Positions 29,164 through 38,459 of a DNA stretch of 64,000 bases are shown piece after piece. Source of the DNA: Paenalkalicoccus suaedae (lineage in GTDB: Bacteria > Bacillota > Bacilli > Bacillales > Salisediminibacteriaceae); the NCBI RefSeq assembly GCF_006965545.2, contig NZ_CP041372.2, forward strand, positions 3,534,001-3,598,000. Direction: 5' to 3'. The translations under genes and the position numbers were made by a program. The notes below the pieces were generated by a model. It saw only the letters and a program-made list of their open reading frames with translations. It made no database searches and was not told the DNA's origin. Positions within the stretch are counted from its first letter, which is position 1, and every line of letters begins with the position of its first letter.

Positions 29164-29802
29164 TTAGCTTGACGATATCTCTTTCATACCAAACCCGGTA
29201 AACAGCTGTCGTAGCTGATAGGTGATGTATTCTTCTATAGAATAATCGCGTTGAATTGCCCAGCGACGGAACGTCCACATGTGCCCGGCGACAAGAATTT
29301 GGTGGGCCGCTAGGGACATCTCACCCTCGGTTAATGTCACCAAACCTTCCTTTTTTGCACGCGTTAGCTCCTGCTCAAACATGCGTTTCATACGGAGCTC
29401 CTTTTCTAGCACATACCGAAGAGCCTCCTCAGAAAGCGACTTCGACTCTTGGTACATAACAAGTACCTCGTCCTGCAGATCATTCACCACGCGGAAGTAC
29501 GCCTCGATCACCTGACTCAGACGCTCGCGCCCCGTCAGCTTCTCGTCTAATAGCTCCTCCCAACGACTAATGACCTCATCGTACACCGAGTCACACACGA
29601 GATATAAAATATCCTCCTTCGACCCAATGTACTCATACAGCGTCCCAATACTAAACCCAGACGCCTCGGCCACCGCACGCGTCGTCGCTTTATGGTAGCC
29701 CTTCTCGTTAAACAGTTGCACCGCCGCCTTCACAATCTGCGCGCGACGCATATCAATCAAATGCGGATCCTTCACTAACGAAGGAACATCTTTTTTACGC
29801 AT
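29164..29802 (-). CDS. TetR-family regulator of the acyl-CoA operon (inferred)
   Basis: 212 aa. N-terminal helix-turn-helix (IVKAAVQLFNEKGYHKATTR, AVAEASGFSIGTLYEYIGSK) and a ligand domain of the TetR_C type. ATG at 29802 has GGAGGAG upstream and starts four bases after the meaB stop. Being embedded between meaB and icmF, it most likely senses an acyl-CoA and controls this cluster. It differs from the short FadR/YsiA type. A palindrome in the thiolase promoter (36200-36215) is the best candidate operator. Confidence 0.88.
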   Translation of the reverse strand: MRKKDVPSLVKDPHLIDMRRAQIVKAAVQLFNEKGYHKATTRAVAEASGFSIGTLYEYIGSKEDILYLVCDSVYDEVISRWEELLDEKLTGRERLSQVIEAYFRVVNDLQDEVLVMYQESKSLSEEALRYVLEKELRMKRMFEQELTRAKKEGLVTLTEGEMSLAAHQILVAGHMWTFRRWAIQRDYSIEEYITYQLRQLFTGFGMKEISSS

Positions 29803-29806
29803 ACTC

Positions 29807-30733
29807 TCACTCCTCCTGCCGTCTAAAACGATCATACACCATTTCAGCAACATCGTACGGATCCGCCTCACTATTGTCTTCAAGCGCCCGGTGAATCTCC
29901 TGCTGCACATCCAACTCCACACGCTGCAACAATCGACGCATAACCTCTGTCTCTCGCTGCGCAGCGCGCCTTACATGCTTTTCACCCGAAGACTTGAGAT
30001 ATTCGTGATGCTTTTTTATTTGTTTAACCACGTCCTGCCTACCAGATCCACTCGTCGCAACGGTCTCAACGATGGGCGGCTCCCAGGTGGCATCAGCCTT
30101 CGTCATATGGACTAAATCTTCAAGCTCCCCTCTCAGTTGCGGGACGCCTGGGAGATCGGCTTTATTAATCACAAACAGGTCCGCAATCTCCATAATGCCT
30201 GCCTTAAAGGCCTGGATAATGTCGCCGCCAGACGGATAAAGCACGAGCACGATCGTATCCGCTGTCTTCATCACATCAAGCTCCGACTGTCCCACGCCGA
30301 CCGTTTCGATGATGATGCGGTCAAAACCCGCAGCCTCCATAAGGCGCACGGTATCCTGGCACGCCTCGGATAGCCCACCGAGACTTCCGCGCGTCCCCAT
30401 ACTGCGGATAAACACGCCTGGATCCCCATCGTGGGCATGCATGCGTATGCGGTCGCCGAGCAGTGCGCCGCCGGAGAAAGGACTCGTCGGATCGACAGCA
30501 ACGATGGCGACGGTGTCTCCGGCACTGCGCCACTCCTTCACAAGCTCTGTCACGAGCGAGCTTTTGCCGGCTCCTGGCGAGCCTGTAATGCCGATGACTT
30601 GGGCGCCGCCGGTATGCGGGTAGGCGTCCTTCATGATGCGACGGTGATCGTCGGAGCGGTTTTCGACGGCGGAGATGGCTTTGGCAAGGGTGCGGTGGTC
30701 ACCTTGTAGGAGTTTTTCAATTTGGATGTCCAT
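29807..30733 (-). CDS. meaB: MeaB-family GTPase (methylmalonyl-CoA mutase chaperone, ArgK-like)
   Basis: 308 aa G3E-type GTPase that protects and reloads B12-dependent acyl-CoA mutases. P-loop GSPGAGKSS (51-59), the Mg site [18 protein letters not shown], DxxG-type TVGVGQSE and the base-specificity NKAD are present. IcmF already carries such a domain within itself, so a separate MeaB suggests another mutase in the genome or an extra role. First gene of meaB-tetR-icmF. Confidence 0.92.
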   Translation of the reverse strand: MDIQIEKLLQGDHRTLAKAISAVENRSDDHRRIMKDAYPHTGGAQVIGITGSPGAGKSSLVTELVKEWRSAGDTVAIVAVDPTSPFSGGALLGDRIRMHAHDGDPGVFIRSMGTRGSLGGLSEACQDTVRLMEAAGFDRIIIETVGVGQSELDVMKTADTIVLVLYPSGGDIIQAFKAGIMEIADLFVINKADLPGVPQLRGELEDLVHMTKADATWEPPIVETVATSGSGRQDVVKQIKKHHEYLKSSGEKHVRRAAQRETEVMRRLLQRVELDVQQEIHRALEDNSEADPYDVAEMVYDRFRRQEE

Positions 30734-30769
30734 GTTGCTGTCCTCCTTTCAAACGTTGTAGGTCAAAAG

Positions 30770-31033
30770 ACTAAGGTCAAGGTCAAGTGATTAAGTTCAA
30801 GGTCAAGTGCGGCACCTCCGGCGCCCCTGCGCTCTGTTTGCAACTACCGGTGGTTGCTTGCTCAACTATTTCTGTCGGCCAAACCAATGGCCGCCAGAAA
30901 GGATTTTCGCTGCGCGGAAGGGCTACCACTGGTAGTACGCAAACGTCGCTTCGGGTTGCCTGCGGTGACGGTGTAAACCTTCCTCTTTTTTGTTTTAGAG
31001 CACGAGGCGAGAGTTCGTTGCCTCGCTTTTTAA
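30770..31033 (+). repeat. Family A structured repeat
   Basis: Outer arms GTTTGCAACTACCGGTGGT and ACCACTGGTAGTACGCAAAC; inner arms TTTCTGTCGGCC and GGCCGCCAGAAA; terminal CGAGGC…GCCTCGCTTTTT. Lies between the second acyl-CoA dehydrogenase and meaB. Confidence 0.88.
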
Positions 31034-31060
31034 GTAAGACTTTTCCAGTACACTGTGGGT

Positions 31061-31226
31061 GTGTTTGGTAACTTAGCGTATTCTGTGTTTGATAAGTCAG
31101 GTTTTGTGTTTGGTTTCTCGTCGATTTCGCCATTTCGTGTTTGGTTTCTCCAAAAGCAAGGTCAAAATGTCCACGCTAAGCGGATCATCCATTCCAAAAG
31201 AACAAATTGCCAAAGTGCCAACTATC
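31061..31226. repeat. Compound repeat: family G array followed by family H
   Basis: GTGTTTG cores at 31061, 31085, 31106 and 31137, then H (31169-31226: TGTCCAC…GCGGATC…AAAAGAACAAATTGCC AAAGTGCC). The same G-then-H order is found inverted at 41050-41160. Confidence 0.7.
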
Positions 31227-31393
31227 AAATGCTAAAACGAAGTGCGAAAGGCACTAAGCACTCACAGCAAGCACTCCAGCAACTAATCACGTTATCGAAC
31301 TATTCCCGAGAAATTGAAAGCACATCCTAGTTTACTTACTCCCTATATGATCCGACTACGCGTCCGATCTTGACCTCCAAAATATAAGCTCAA

Positions 31394-31560
31394 GAGGAGG
31401 CAGACTCGGAGAATGCCCGGAGACAATTAGTAGGAATAGGCTCTGGATGAGATCACGCAGGAGGCGTTTAGGGTAAGGCGATAGCCGCGCCCTGCAGGGC
31501 GAGTAAGCTCAGACAGAGACCCTACTAATGTCGAAGGGCGTTCGTAGAGCTGACTCCTCT
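31394..31560 (+). repeat. Family B palindromic element
   Basis: Plus-oriented copy with arms ATTAGTAGG and CCTACTAAT. Followed by about 190 bp of family C units (31565-31755). No gene in 31034-31767. Confidence 0.85.
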
Positions 31561-31767
31561 CACTCCTTACGAAGCTCTAAAACTGCAAGAACTAGTTAGC
31601 CCTTAAGCAACTAGCTCGAAGAGCTATTCTAATTTGGTTGGCTCTGAGTTAACTTGCTCTAGTTAGCTCTTAAGTATTTAGCTCGAAGAGCTGCAAGAAG
31701 CTAGTTGGCTCTTAACAATCAAACGCTCTTCGAGCTCTACATTTTTAGATAAGTAAGCCCTTCGGGC

Positions 31768-32907
31768 TTATGACAGAAGCATCTTCGAGATAACGAGACG
31801 CTGGACTTCGTTGGTGCCTTCATAAATCTGCGTGATTTTTGCGTCACGCATGTAGCGCTCTACTGGGTAGTCTTTTGTGTAACCGTAGCCTCCGAAGACT
31901 TGGACCGCTTCTACCGTTACTTCCATGGAGATGTCGCCTGCGAATAGCTTCGACATGGCGGACTCTTTGCCGTATGGAAGCTTCTCGGACTCGCGCCACG
32001 CTGCCTGATAGGTGAGCAGGCGAGCAGCTTCGACCTTTGTTGCCATGTCGGCAAGCTTAAAGGAGATGCCCTGCATGGTACCGATTGGCTTGCCGAACTG
32101 TTTGCGCTCCTTTGCGTAATCAACGGATGCGTCGAGGGCGCCTTGGGCAATACCGACTGCTTGGGCTGCGATACCGTTGCGGCCACCGTCTAATGTCATC
32201 ATTGCGATTTTGAAGCCTTGCCCTTCGTCTCCGAGGCGGTTTGCCGCAGGGACGCGGACATTATCCATAATAATTTCAAGTGTTGGTGAGGAACGGATGC
32301 CGAGCTTTCTTTCCTTCTTCCCCATGGAAAATCCGACCATATCCTTTTCCACAATAAAAGCCGTGCAGCCTTTATGTTTAGCTTCTGGATCAGTTAGCGC
32401 AAAGACCACGTAAATATCTGCCTCGCCACCGTTTGTGATAAAAATTTTAGATCCGTTTAAAATGTAGTCGTCGCCGTCCTTTACGGCAGTCGTCTTCATA
32501 GAAGCAGCGTCGCTTCCGGAGCCTGGCTCTGTCAGGCCATAGGCACCCATTTTTTCACCCAGAGCCATCGGTCTAAGGAAGGTTTGCTTTTGCTCATCAG
32601 TACCGAACGTGTAGATCGGCCAGCCGGCGAGTGAGATGTGCGCGGATAGCGTCACGCCAGTCGATGCACACACGCGCGAGAGCTCCTCGACGGCGATCAC
32701 GTAGCTCACGTAGTCTGCGCCGATACCACCGTATTCCTCGGGCCACGGGATGCCGGTTAGTCCAAGCTCACCCATCTTATCGAAAAGACTGCGATCAAAG
32801 CGCTCCTCTTCGTCGCGCTCAGCGGCCGTTGGCTCAACCTCCTTCTTTGCGAAATCACGTACCATTTTACGAATCATTTCCTGCTCATCTGTAAGACCAA
32901 AATTCAT
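31768..32907 (-). CDS. acdA: Acyl-CoA dehydrogenase
   Basis: FAD enzyme for the first oxidation of acyl-CoA. 379 aa with [13 protein letters not shown] (FAD/substrate loop), FITNGGEAD, and the catalytic Glu in [14 protein letters not shown]. Chain-length preference cannot be read; with IcmF nearby a short or branched acyl-CoA is plausible. Separated by 15 bases from the next gene upstream, which it resembles closely. Confidence 0.93.
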   Translation of the reverse strand: MNFGLTDEQEMIRKMVRDFAKKEVEPTAAERDEEERFDRSLFDKMGELGLTGIPWPEEYGGIGADYVSYVIAVEELSRVCASTGVTLSAHISLAGWPIYTFGTDEQKQTFLRPMALGEKMGAYGLTEPGSGSDAASMKTTAVKDGDDYILNGSKIFITNGGEADIYVVFALTDPEAKHKGCTAFIVEKDMVGFSMGKKERKLGIRSSPTLEIIMDNVRVPAANRLGDEGQGFKIAMMTLDGGRNGIAAQAVGIAQGALDASVDYAKERKQFGKPIGTMQGISFKLADMATKVEAARLLTYQAAWRESEKLPYGKESAMSKLFAGDISMEVTVEAVQVFGGYGYTKDYPVERYMRDAKITQIYEGTNEVQRLVISKMLLS

Positions 32908-32922
32908 GATGCTGTCCCCTTC

Positions 32923-34065
32923 CTATTTCACTAAGTGATTACTAATCACGATTTTTTGAATTTCATTCGTACCTTCATATATTTGCGTGACCTTTGCGTC
33001 ACGGAAGAATCGTTCGACCGGATAGTCCTTCGTATAGCCGTAGCCACCGAAGACCTGTAGCGCTTCGATCGCCACCTCCATTGCCGTGTCTGAGGCAAAC
33101 ATTTTAGCCATCGACGCTTGTTTACCTGATGGAAGCCCGCGCTGTCTTAGGTCGGCTGCTTGGTAGGTTAATAGCTTTGCCGCTTCGACCTTCGTTGCCA
33201 TGTCAGCGAGCTTAAAAGCGACTCCCTGCATCTGTCCGATGGCTTTACCAAACTGCTTGCGCTCTTTTGCGTAGGCCGTTGCGGCGTCTAACGCTGCCTC
33301 CGCAATGCCGAGAGACTGCGCCGCGATACCAATGCGTCCTGCATCTAAGTTTGCCATCGCGATTTTAAAGCCCTCTCCCTCAACTCCCAGAAGATTTTCT
33401 TTCGGCACGAGGCAGTCTTCGAAGGCAAGTGGCGTTGTGCTGGAGCCGTGTGAACCCATTTTTTTCTCAGACGGAAGAATGCTAAGTCCCGGCGTATCCC
33501 GCTCGACGATAAAGGCGCTAATCCCTTTGCTACCAGTTGCTTCTCGGTCTGTTCGGGCGAAAACGATGAACGTATCTGCGGCACCACCGTTTGTGATATA
33601 CAGCTTGGATCCGTTTATCACATAGTGATCCCCATCGAGCACTGCGCTCGTTTTTAAAGCCGAAGCATCACTCCCGGAGCCGGGCTCCGTTAAGGCGAAT
33701 GCACCGAGGTACTCCCCAGATGCAAGCTTTGGAATAAAGCGCTTTTTTTGCTCTTCTGTACCGAAGTCAAGAATCGGGTACGTGCCGACCGACGTGTGGA
33801 CGGATAAAATAACGCCTACTGCTGCACTCACTCGCGACAGCTCGTGGATTGCTAGTACGTAAGAGGTAACGTCCATTTCGGAACCGCCGTAGGCTTCCGG
33901 AATTGGGATCCCCATTAAACCGAGCTCGCCCATTTCTTTGACGATTTCTGTGGGAAACTCGTCGTGCTCCTCCATCCTTTCAACGGCTTTTGCAACCTTC
34001 TCTTCTGCAAACTGACGCACCATTTTGCGCATCATTTCCTGCTCTTCTGTAAAGCGTAAATTCAT
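32923..34065 (-). CDS. Acyl-CoA dehydrogenase (second)
   Basis: 380 aa paralogue of the neighbouring enzyme with the same signatures ([23 protein letters not shown], catalytic Glu in [14 protein letters not shown]). ATG at 34065 is preceded by AGAGGGTG at about 6 bases. Tandem presence suggests division of substrate range after duplication. Confidence 0.93.
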   Translation of the reverse strand: MNLRFTEEQEMMRKMVRQFAEEKVAKAVERMEEHDEFPTEIVKEMGELGLMGIPIPEAYGGSEMDVTSYVLAIHELSRVSAAVGVILSVHTSVGTYPILDFGTEEQKKRFIPKLASGEYLGAFALTEPGSGSDASALKTSAVLDGDHYVINGSKLYITNGGAADTFIVFARTDREATGSKGISAFIVERDTPGLSILPSEKKMGSHGSSTTPLAFEDCLVPKENLLGVEGEGFKIAMANLDAGRIGIAAQSLGIAEAALDAATAYAKERKQFGKAIGQMQGVAFKLADMATKVEAAKLLTYQAADLRQRGLPSGKQASMAKMFASDTAMEVAIEALQVFGGYGYTKDYPVERFFRDAKVTQIYEGTNEIQKIVISNHLVK

Positions 34066-34077
34066 GCTGTTCACCCT

Positions 34078-34935
34078 CTATTCGCTGTAATCGTAGAAGC
34101 CCTTCCCTGTTTTCTTACCAAGCCATCCGGCTTTGACGTACTTACGTAAGAGTGGGCATGGACGGTATTTGTCGTCTCCAAAGCCTTCGTGCAACGTTTC
34201 CATAATAAAGAGACAGGTGTCGAGACCGATAAAATCGGCGAGTGTGATCGGACCCATTGGATGATTCATGCCGAGCTTCATCACCTCGTCGACGTCCTCA
34301 GGCGAGGCAACGCCCTCGTAGACTGTGTAAATGGCTTCGTTGATCATCGGCATCAGGATGCGGTTCGATACAAAGCCAGGGAAGTCATTGACGTCGACTG
34401 GCGTTTTTGCGAGCGCCTTGGCCATTTCGGTGACGAGCTGGAACGTCTCATCAGACGTTTGCAGTCCGCGAATGACCTCGACGAGCTTCATGACGGGAAC
34501 TGGATTCATAAAGTGCATGCCAATCACTTTCTCGGGACGAGATGTAACGGCTGCGATCTCCGTAATTGGTAGGCTCGATGTATTTGTCGCTAAAATCGCG
34601 TGTGCTGGCGCTAATTTATCAAGCTGGGCAAACAGTCCAGCTTTAATGTCCATGTTTTCTACCGCGGCTTCGATAATGATGTCGGCATCCTTTGCGTCCG
34701 CGATATCGGTGGAAGGATGCAGACGAGAAAGCGTTGCCTCCATCTCTTCAGCTGTTATTTTTTCTTTATCTACGTTACGCTGGAGGCGTTTTTGAATGCC
34801 AGTAAGACCTTTATCGACAAACTCCTGCTTCATGTCGTGGAGCCTAACTTCGTAGCCAAATGTTGCACAAACCTGCGCAATACCTGAGCCCATTTGACCG
34901 GCGCCAATGACCATCACGTGTTTGATAGCTGTCAT
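34078..34935 (-). CDS. mmgB: 3-hydroxybutyryl-CoA dehydrogenase
   Basis: 285 aa NAD-dependent enzyme oxidising 3-hydroxyacyl-CoA. Rossmann [11 protein letters not shown] near the N-terminus, [13 protein letters not shown], catalytic His in [17 protein letters not shown], and [14 protein letters not shown]. Its ATG overlaps the thiolase stop (TAATG), indicating translational coupling. Confidence 0.95.
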   Translation of the reverse strand: MTAIKHVMVIGAGQMGSGIAQVCATFGYEVRLHDMKQEFVDKGLTGIQKRLQRNVDKEKITAEEMEATLSRLHPSTDIADAKDADIIIEAAVENMDIKAGLFAQLDKLAPAHAILATNTSSLPITEIAAVTSRPEKVIGMHFMNPVPVMKLVEVIRGLQTSDETFQLVTEMAKALAKTPVDVNDFPGFVSNRILMPMINEAIYTVYEGVASPEDVDEVMKLGMNHPMGPITLADFIGLDTCLFIMETLHEGFGDDKYRPCPLLRKYVKAGWLGKKTGKGFYDYSE

Positions 34936-36119
34936 TATGCCTTCACCTCAATCATCACTGCGTCACCCTGTCCGCCACCGCTACAAATTGCGGCGACACC
35001 AATTCCCCCGCCGCGGCGCTTTAGCTCGTAGGCAAGCGTTAAAATGATGCGTGTGCCACTGGCTCCGATTGGGTGACCGAGTGCTACTGCTCCGCCGTTT
35101 ACGTTGATTTTTCCTTCGTCTAGTCCTGCTATTTCACCGCTTGCTAAGGAAACCGCAGCAAACGCTTCGTTAATTTCAAAGAGGTCAACGTCATCGGCAT
35201 TCTTGCCTGTTTTTTCTAATAGCTTCTTAATCACGAGCCCTGGCGTCTTTGGAAAATTCTCTGGCTCAACGGCAAGCTGCGTGTGGCCGATGATCGTCGC
35301 GAGTGGCGTAAGACCGCGCTTTGTCGCTTCGTCGTCAGACATGAGAAGCATCGCCGCTGCACCGTCGTTCACGCCCGGTGCGTTCCCTGCAGTGATGGTG
35401 CCGTCCTTGCCAAACGCTGGTCGTAGCTTTTGTAGCTTCTCAACGGACGTATCCTTACGCGGAGACTCATCGTGCTCCACGACAATTGGATCTCCTTTAC
35501 GCTGTGGCACTTCAACAGGCACGATTTCTTCTGCAAAGTAGCCTGCGTCGATTGCTTTGGTGGCGCGCTGATGGCTACGATACGCCCACTCATCCTGACG
35601 CTCGCGCGTGAGTTTGAATTCGTCTGCTGTACTATTGCCGTAGGTGCCCATGTGCACGCCCGTAAACGTACACGTGAGTCCGTCGTGAATCATCATGTCG
35701 TGGAACGCCTGCTGACCCATCTTAAATCCGAAGCGCGCACCTTTAACAAAGAACGGCGCCTGGCTCATCGATTCCATGCCACCTGCAACAACGACGTCCT
35801 GTTCGCCTGAGCGAATCAAAATGTCCGCAAGCGTCACGCTACGCATGCCAGAGGCACATACTTTGTTAATCGTCTCTGTCTCTGTTTCCCAAGGAAGACC
35901 TGCGATCTGCATCGCTTGGCGTGAAGGGAGTTGTCCCTGGCCGCCCTGAAGCACCGAGCCCATGAGCACGTGCCCGACGTCCTTTGCGTCTACCTTTGCG
36001 CGTGAGAGTGCCTCTTTAATCGCCTTGCCTCCGAGCTCCGCTGCCGTGAATCCCGCTAGGCCTCCGCCTAGTCTGCCTACTGGCGTCCGTGCGCCACTAA
36101 CAATAACCGTTTTACTCAT
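34935..36119 (-). CDS. mmgA: Acetyl-CoA C-acetyltransferase (thiolase)
   Basis: 394 aa thiolase. Nucleophilic C88 in [23 protein letters not shown] with the catalytic His, and the second cysteine in CSGGGQGDA. Presumably the first gene of the long minus-strand operon thl-hbd-acd-acd and possibly meaB-tetR-icmF; the A and B repeats at 30770-31760 may separate the two parts. Confidence 0.95.
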   Translation of the reverse strand: MSKTVIVSGARTPVGRLGGGLAGFTAAELGGKAIKEALSRAKVDAKDVGHVLMGSVLQGGQGQLPSRQAMQIAGLPWETETETINKVCASGMRSVTLADILIRSGEQDVVVAGGMESMSQAPFFVKGARFGFKMGQQAFHDMMIHDGLTCTFTGVHMGTYGNSTADEFKLTRERQDEWAYRSHQRATKAIDAGYFAEEIVPVEVPQRKGDPIVVEHDESPRKDTSVEKLQKLRPAFGKDGTITAGNAPGVNDGAAAMLLMSDDEATKRGLTPLATIIGHTQLAVEPENFPKTPGLVIKKLLEKTGKNADDVDLFEINEAFAAVSLASGEIAGLDEGKINVNGGAVALGHPIGASGTRIILTLAYELKRRGGGIGVAAICSGGGQGDAVMIEVKA

Positions 36120-36190
36120 GTGTATTACGCTCCTTTTTATCGTCGAGCCCGCTTCGTGTATGGGGGAAACAAGGGTGAGACTCTAAGGTG

Positions 36191-36215
36191 ATCATACGCG
36201 ACCGAACGCTCGCTC
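36191..36215 (-). promoter_or_regulatory. Thiolase promoter region with TetR-type palindrome
   Basis: GACCGAACGCTCGCTC at 36200-36215 has the form GAnCGAnC-GnTCGnTC, next to a TATGAT −10 (36191-36196, minus strand). The −35 is poor. About 80 bases upstream of the thiolase ATG. Candidate operator for the TetR regulator at 29164. Confidence 0.5.
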
Positions 36216-36351
36216 AGTTTAGTTTGAAAGAAAGAAGCCAGGGGTGCTGGCTTTGGTTAATAAAGCGCTTACATCGATATGTTTATTGTACGATAGTTGG
36301 AAGAGAATGTATAGGGTTTGGGGGAGGTTCTTTTACTTTGGAAGTCAAGGG

Positions 36352-36600
36352 ATTGAGGTCAAGTTCAAGGGCGGGCACCTTCGGCGCCCCTGCGCGGCGT
36401 TTGCTACTACCTGTGGTGGCTTACTCAACTATTTTGCCCGGCCAGCGGCCGTGCAAAAGGATTTTCGTTGCGCGAAAGGGCTACCACTGGTAGTTACGCA
36501 AACGCCGCTTCGGGTCGCCTTCGGTTACGGTTCATTAGTTGCATAACCTTCTTCTTTTTTGTAAGAGCATGAGGCGACAGGGCGTTGCCTCACTTTTAGT
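36352..36600 (+). repeat. Family A structured repeat
   Basis: Inner arms TTTTGCCCGGCC and GGCCGTGCAAAA. The terminal hairpin here is TGAGGC…GCCTCA rather than CGAGGC…GCCTCG, still paired. 36216-36350 shows nothing else. Confidence 0.88.
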
Positions 36601-36629
36601 AAATCAATCTTTTTACTGCATACAGTTCC

Positions 36630-37094
36630 TTACGATCCAAGTTCTTCGAAGAACTCCGCTACTTCATCAGGTACGTGGTGAATGTTTTGAATATAGTATT
36701 CGCCTTCGATAGGGTATGTGAGGTGGAATAAAATATAGTTACCATTAGCTGTTTTGAACAACTCATAAGAGCCAAATGATCCACCTAGTTGTCGTCCATC
36801 ATCTATGGCAAGCTCTTGAAGCAGGTCAAAATCTCCTTCAATTCTCTCCATTGAAAAACTTGGATTATCTTCTTCGGGAATATAAAACTCTGCAAATTGA
36901 TTCAGGTTTTGTTCTCGTAAATCTCTCTCACTATTTTGCTCACGTCTAGCTGCTTCCGCTGCCTCCTGTAACGCCAAATGGATAGTACCTTGTGGATTTT
37001 CACGTGAATTAAGATAATGATCTGATTCGTTAGAACACGCGGCCAGAATTCCTACTAACACGAGTGAAAATATTGATGCTTGTAAAAATTTCAT
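36630..37094 (-). CDS. Putative lipoprotein, unknown function
   Basis: 154 aa. Signal segment FSLVLVGILAACS with a lipobox cysteine at C20, then a charged Ala/Glu/Arg helix (about 40-65) and a mixed C-terminal domain. No known domain recognised. Minus strand, with the larger lipoprotein gene upstream. Confidence 0.75.
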   Translation of the reverse strand: MKFLQASIFSLVLVGILAACSNESDHYLNSRENPQGTIHLALQEAAEAARREQNSERDLREQNLNQFAEFYIPEEDNPSFSMERIEGDFDLLQELAIDDGRQLGGSFGSYELFKTANGNYILFHLTYPIEGEYYIQNIHHVPDEVAEFFEELGS

Positions 37095-37182
37095 AACAGT
37101 CCCCTTTGCGCAGTTTAGTAATTGGTTACTACGATAACACAGATAATAGTCCTAACAAAGGGGGTAATTGGTGAATAAATGG

Positions 37183-38343
37183 CTATTCATTCTCTACTAC
37201 TTGCACCTTGTGCGCAAAAATTTGAGATGGTGTTCCAAGATTAAAGGTTCCTTCATAAGTGACTTCGATGGTGGCTCCCTCTTGAAGATCTAGTAAATGG
37301 ATTTCTTCTTGTGCTTCGTTTAAAACTACTAAATTTTGCTCTTTACCAGTTAGTTCGTAGGTGGAAGTATCGGATGGAAGATACTCATCTTCTGCGATAT
37401 TAATCAGGACATCGTCATTTACTTCCATAACGGTCGCTTCAAACTGTGGTTTATCTAACTTCCGAACGGCTTTAGCAAACAGCCCTAGTGGCTCACTGTC
37501 TTGAAAACCACCTAAAAAAGTGACTTCTACCACATCTGCGATTTCTAAGTCAGCTAAGGTTATTTCTTGATCGTTTTCATCAAACACGTCTGGACTATCT
37601 TCATCTTGATCAATGATTCCATACCACGTGCCTGCATCCGGGCGAAACTGGTTGTCGAGCACTTCTATTAATGTTCCGTATTCTGTTGTTACTCTCGCTT
37701 CGAATGTCGGTTCTCTCAAGTCTTCTAAGCGAGTTGCCTTAATGGTAGTCATATCTTCCGATTTGCTACTCCCCCCGTAATGCACGCGTATCTGATTGCC
37801 AACGTATATTTTATCTGCTGTAATGTTACGTCCTTGCCAATCAGTTACGTCTACTTCCGCTTCGGAGAAATCGAGGTTATAGGAGGTAGCCCCTTCCTCT
37901 GGATGAAACGATCCCTCAGATACGCCAATCACTAGTGGCGTTCCTCGTTCTTTGACCCAGCCATCGATAATTGGTGCGTCGATACTCGTTACATCACTTA
38001 CAAAAATACCAGGTGGGTTACTCTGCTCAAATCGACCATTGTAGGTTACTTCTAAATAGTCACCAACCTCCAACTCCTCCATCACAACATTTTCACCCGT
38101 AGTCTCAGAAATTAATTGATACGTAGATATGGATGGTGAAGGATGATATTCGCCGTTTAGCGCGTCGATTAGAAGTGTATCGTTTGCCTCTGTCACGATC
38201 GCTTGAAAGCTAAGATCAACGGAAGGAATGTCTGGCGTAGGCGCTTCGACCTTGGGTGCAGGCTCGATTGGCTCGAGAACCTCCTCGTTTGCACACCCTG
38301 CAAGCGCAACAATCGCAATCGTACTCATACATATATATTTCAC
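37183..38343 (-). CDS. Lipoprotein with four internal repeats (YobA/DUF3221-like)
   Basis: 386 aa. Lipobox ALAGC at C17, an acidic-proline linker (about 20-42), then four repeats of roughly 80-90 residues of the pattern F.A.V…….LLI…..EY.PS..TY.L…….L..L..GD.LEVTY.G.F..S.P..IFA..V. The repeat resembles the OB-like DUF3221 domain of YobA, a small Bacillus lipoprotein. Role unknown; surface exposed. Confidence 0.78.
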   Translation of the reverse strand: MKYICMSTIAIVALAGCANEEVLEPIEPAPKVEAPTPDIPSVDLSFQAIVTEANDTLLIDALNGEYHPSPSISTYQLISETTGENVVMEELEVGDYLEVTYNGRFEQSNPPGIFVSDVTSIDAPIIDGWVKERGTPLVIGVSEGSFHPEEGATSYNLDFSEAEVDVTDWQGRNITADKIYVGNQIRVHYGGSSKSEDMTTIKATRLEDLREPTFEARVTTEYGTLIEVLDNQFRPDAGTWYGIIDQDEDSPDVFDENDQEITLADLEIADVVEVTFLGGFQDSEPLGLFAKAVRKLDKPQFEATVMEVNDDVLINIAEDEYLPSDTSTYELTGKEQNLVVLNEAQEEIHLLDLQEGATIEVTYEGTFNLGTPSQIFAHKVQVVENE

Positions 38344-38420
38344 AATACCCCTACTCTCTTAGAAAAATTAACCAATGTCTTCCTTGTTAGTCGAGAACGA
38401 GTAGGTGAAGTTACAGAAAA

Positions 38421-38448
38421 ACGCCAGACCGTCTATCGGCCTGGCGTT
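38421..38448 (-). terminator. Terminator of fadF
   Basis: On the minus strand TAACGCCAGG(C)CG-ATAG-ACGGTCTGGCGTTTTTC, just after the fadF stop. Confidence 0.85.
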
Positions 38449-38459
38449 ACTTGGTTTAC

